Shown piece by piece: positions 6,454 to 7,694 of a DNA stretch of 7,694 nucleotides. Below the pieces are notes generated by a model. The model was not told the origin of the DNA and made no database searches. It saw nothing but the letters and a program-made list of their open reading frames with translations. How positions within the stretch are numbered: position 1 is the stretch's first letter; every line of letters starts with the position of its first letter. Source of the DNA: Bacteroidota bacterium (GTDB lineage Bacteria; Bacteroidota; Bacteroidia; Chitinophagales; LD1); assembly GCA_947457525.1 (NCBI GenBank), contig CANGXE010000062.1, positions 1-7,694 on the forward strand. Reading direction: 5' to 3'. The position numbers and the translations under genes are program-made.

Positions 6454-7694
6454 ATGCTGACATTGATACAAATTATACTCTTCCTTGCTGCCGCTGGTAC
6501 AGCTGGATATTTTGCTTACAAAGGTTATCATCGAGTTTATTCTAACATCATGTTGGGCAGAAAGGAAAACTTTTCTGACCAGCCCGAAAAACGTTGGAAG
6601 ACTATGTTGCTCGTGGCCTTAGGGCAGAAAAAAATGTTTAAGAACATGACGCCTGCCATCTTGCATTTGTTCTTATATGTTGGTTTTATCATTACTCAGA
6701 TTGAATTAATTGAAGTTTTGATTGATGGTGCCACTGGAAATCATCGTGCTATCTACCACTTGGTAGAAAACATAGCTTTTTTGAAATTTATTTACATCGC
6801 CATTATTTCATCGATTGAGTTAGTATCTGTATTGGTTTTAATAGGAACCATAGCTTTTATCAGCAGAAGGGTTTTTATTAAAGTTCCTCGTTTAAATCAT
6901 AGTGATTTGAAAGGGTTTCCAACTAAGGATGCGTTGTTTATTCTAGCTGCAGAATTATATTTATTGACTTGTATCTTTAGTATGAACGTTGCAGATAGCG
7001 CACTTCACTTACAAGAAACCGGTCATACCTATGGGTTTTTATTAAGCAGTTGGTTGGCGCCAAGTTTTGCCGGGTTATCGGCCGTTTTTCTAGCTGTTTG
7101 GGAGCGCTTGGGCTGGTGGGGACATACTTTTGGTGTGTTCGGATTGATTGTTTATTTGCCTTATTCCAAACACCTCCATATTATATTTGCATTCTTTAAT
7201 ACTTATTTTTCTCGACTCACAGAAAAAGGCTACATGAGCAATATGCCTGAAATCACTAAAGAGATCAAGTTGATGATGGATCCAAGCGCAACTCCCGAAC
7301 CGGCAGCTGCCGAACCGGTGAAGTTTGGAGCAAAAGATGTGATGGATTTGAGTTGGAAGAATCTACTAGATGCTTACACTTGCACAGAGTGTGGTCGTTG
7401 CACTTCTGCTTGTCCAGCAAATCAAACCGGCAAAAAACTTAGTCCACGCAAAATTATGATGGATACTCGTGACCGTTTGGATGAAGTCGGTAAATCAATT
7501 GCTGCAAATAATGGCATCTGGAAGGAAGACGGCAAGAGTTTGATTGAAAACGGTTATGTGAGCATCGAAGAGTTACGAGCATGCACCACCTGCAATGCTT
7601 GTGTAGAAGAATGTCCTGTGCTGATTAGTCCTTTAGATATTATTCTTCAATTACGCAGAAACTTGGTGATGGAAGAAAGTAATGCTCCTGCAGA
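6454..7694 (+). CDS. Membrane-anchored 4Fe-4S protein, NarI/HdrE-like plus HdrC-like (3' end outside window)
   Basis: An ATG at 6454 opens a frame that stays open to the end of the window, giving 413 codons with no stop. The N-terminal half is strongly hydrophobic, with helices at about 2-22, 67-90, 110-136, 159-180, 195-215 and 224-250, as in the cytochrome b-like NarI/HdrE families. Histidines in or near helices (His71, His185, His224, His240, His242, the last two in LPYSKHLHIIF) are candidate heme ligands. A short Ala/Pro/Glu linker (about 276-290) leads to two 4Fe-4S binding motifs: Cys310, 313, 316, 320 (CTECGRCTSACP) and Cys377, 380, 383, 387 (CTTCNACVEECP). The layout suggests electron transfer between the quinone pool and a cytoplasmic Fe-S partner, as in heterodisulfide-reductase-like or glycolate/lactate oxidase-like complexes. 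A CCG-domain partner often follows such genes but would lie outside the window. The physiological donor and acceptor are unknown. It is divergent from the protease gene, with 101 bases between the two preferred starts. Confidence 0.9.
   Translation, partial: MLTLIQIILFLAAAGTAGYFAYKGYHRVYSNIMLGRKENFSDQPEKRWKTMLLVALGQKKMFKNMTPAILHLFLYVGFIITQIELIEVLIDGATGNHRAIYHLVENIAFLKFIYIAIISSIELVSVLVLIGTIAFISRRVFIKVPRLNHSDLKGFPTKDALFILAAELYLLTCIFSMNVADSALHLQETGHTYGFLLSSWLAPSFAGLSAVFLAVWERLGWWGHTFGVFGLIVYLPYSKHLHIIFAFFNTYFSRLTEKGYMSNMPEITKEIKLMMDPSATPEPAAAEPVKFGAKDVMDLSWKNLLDAYTCTECGRCTSACPANQTGKKLSPRKIMMDTRDRLDEVGKSIAANNGIWKEDGKSLIENGYVSIEELRACTTCNACVEECPVLISPLDIILQLRRNLVMEESNAPA

Noticed and set aside
1..7694. 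Mobile element, CRISPR, toxin-antitoxin or phage-defence system
   Set aside because: There are no transposase, integrase, nuclease or repeat-spacer patterns, no terminal inverted repeats, and no abrupt change in base composition; all gene space is accounted for by recognised families.

Overview
The window reads as an ordinary chromosomal segment of a member of the Bacteroidota (Bacteroidetes). Three things point there: a secreted protease with a type IX secretion (T9SS) C-terminal sorting domain and a GCTDP-type motif, promoter-like elements of the TAnnTTTG kind with no Shine-Dalgarno sequences before the genes, and the family resemblance of every gene. Base composition is moderately AT-rich and even. 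I see no insertion sequence, CRISPR array, tRNA, rRNA, prophage or integrase.

Layout from left to right. (1) The 3' end of secA (+), the Sec translocase motor, closed by a strong intrinsic terminator. (2) A MacB/FtsX-type ABC transporter permease on the minus strand with no ATPase gene beside it. (3) A divergent intergenic region with a good promoter and two small tandem hairpins, leading into queA (+), a queuosine tRNA-modification enzyme, followed by another clear intrinsic terminator. (4) A minus-strand pair, probably one transcription unit: a large secreted subtilisin-like protease (S8 family, T9SS cargo), then 21 bases later a PyrR-family phosphoribosyltransferase. (5) After a short divergent intergenic region with an imperfect dyad, the start of a plus-strand membrane iron-sulfur protein (NarI/HdrE-like membrane part fused to two 4Fe-4S centres) that runs off the window.

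The genes do not form one obvious pathway. The one functional thread is export: SecA drives Sec translocation, which the protease needs to reach the periplasm before T9SS carries it across the outer membrane. Coding density is high and no intergenic gap exceeds about 210 bases. I did not find a convincing undescribed system. The points most worth a second look are the truncated membrane Fe-S protein, the architecture of the protease, the PyrR-like gene behind it, and the structured queA leader.
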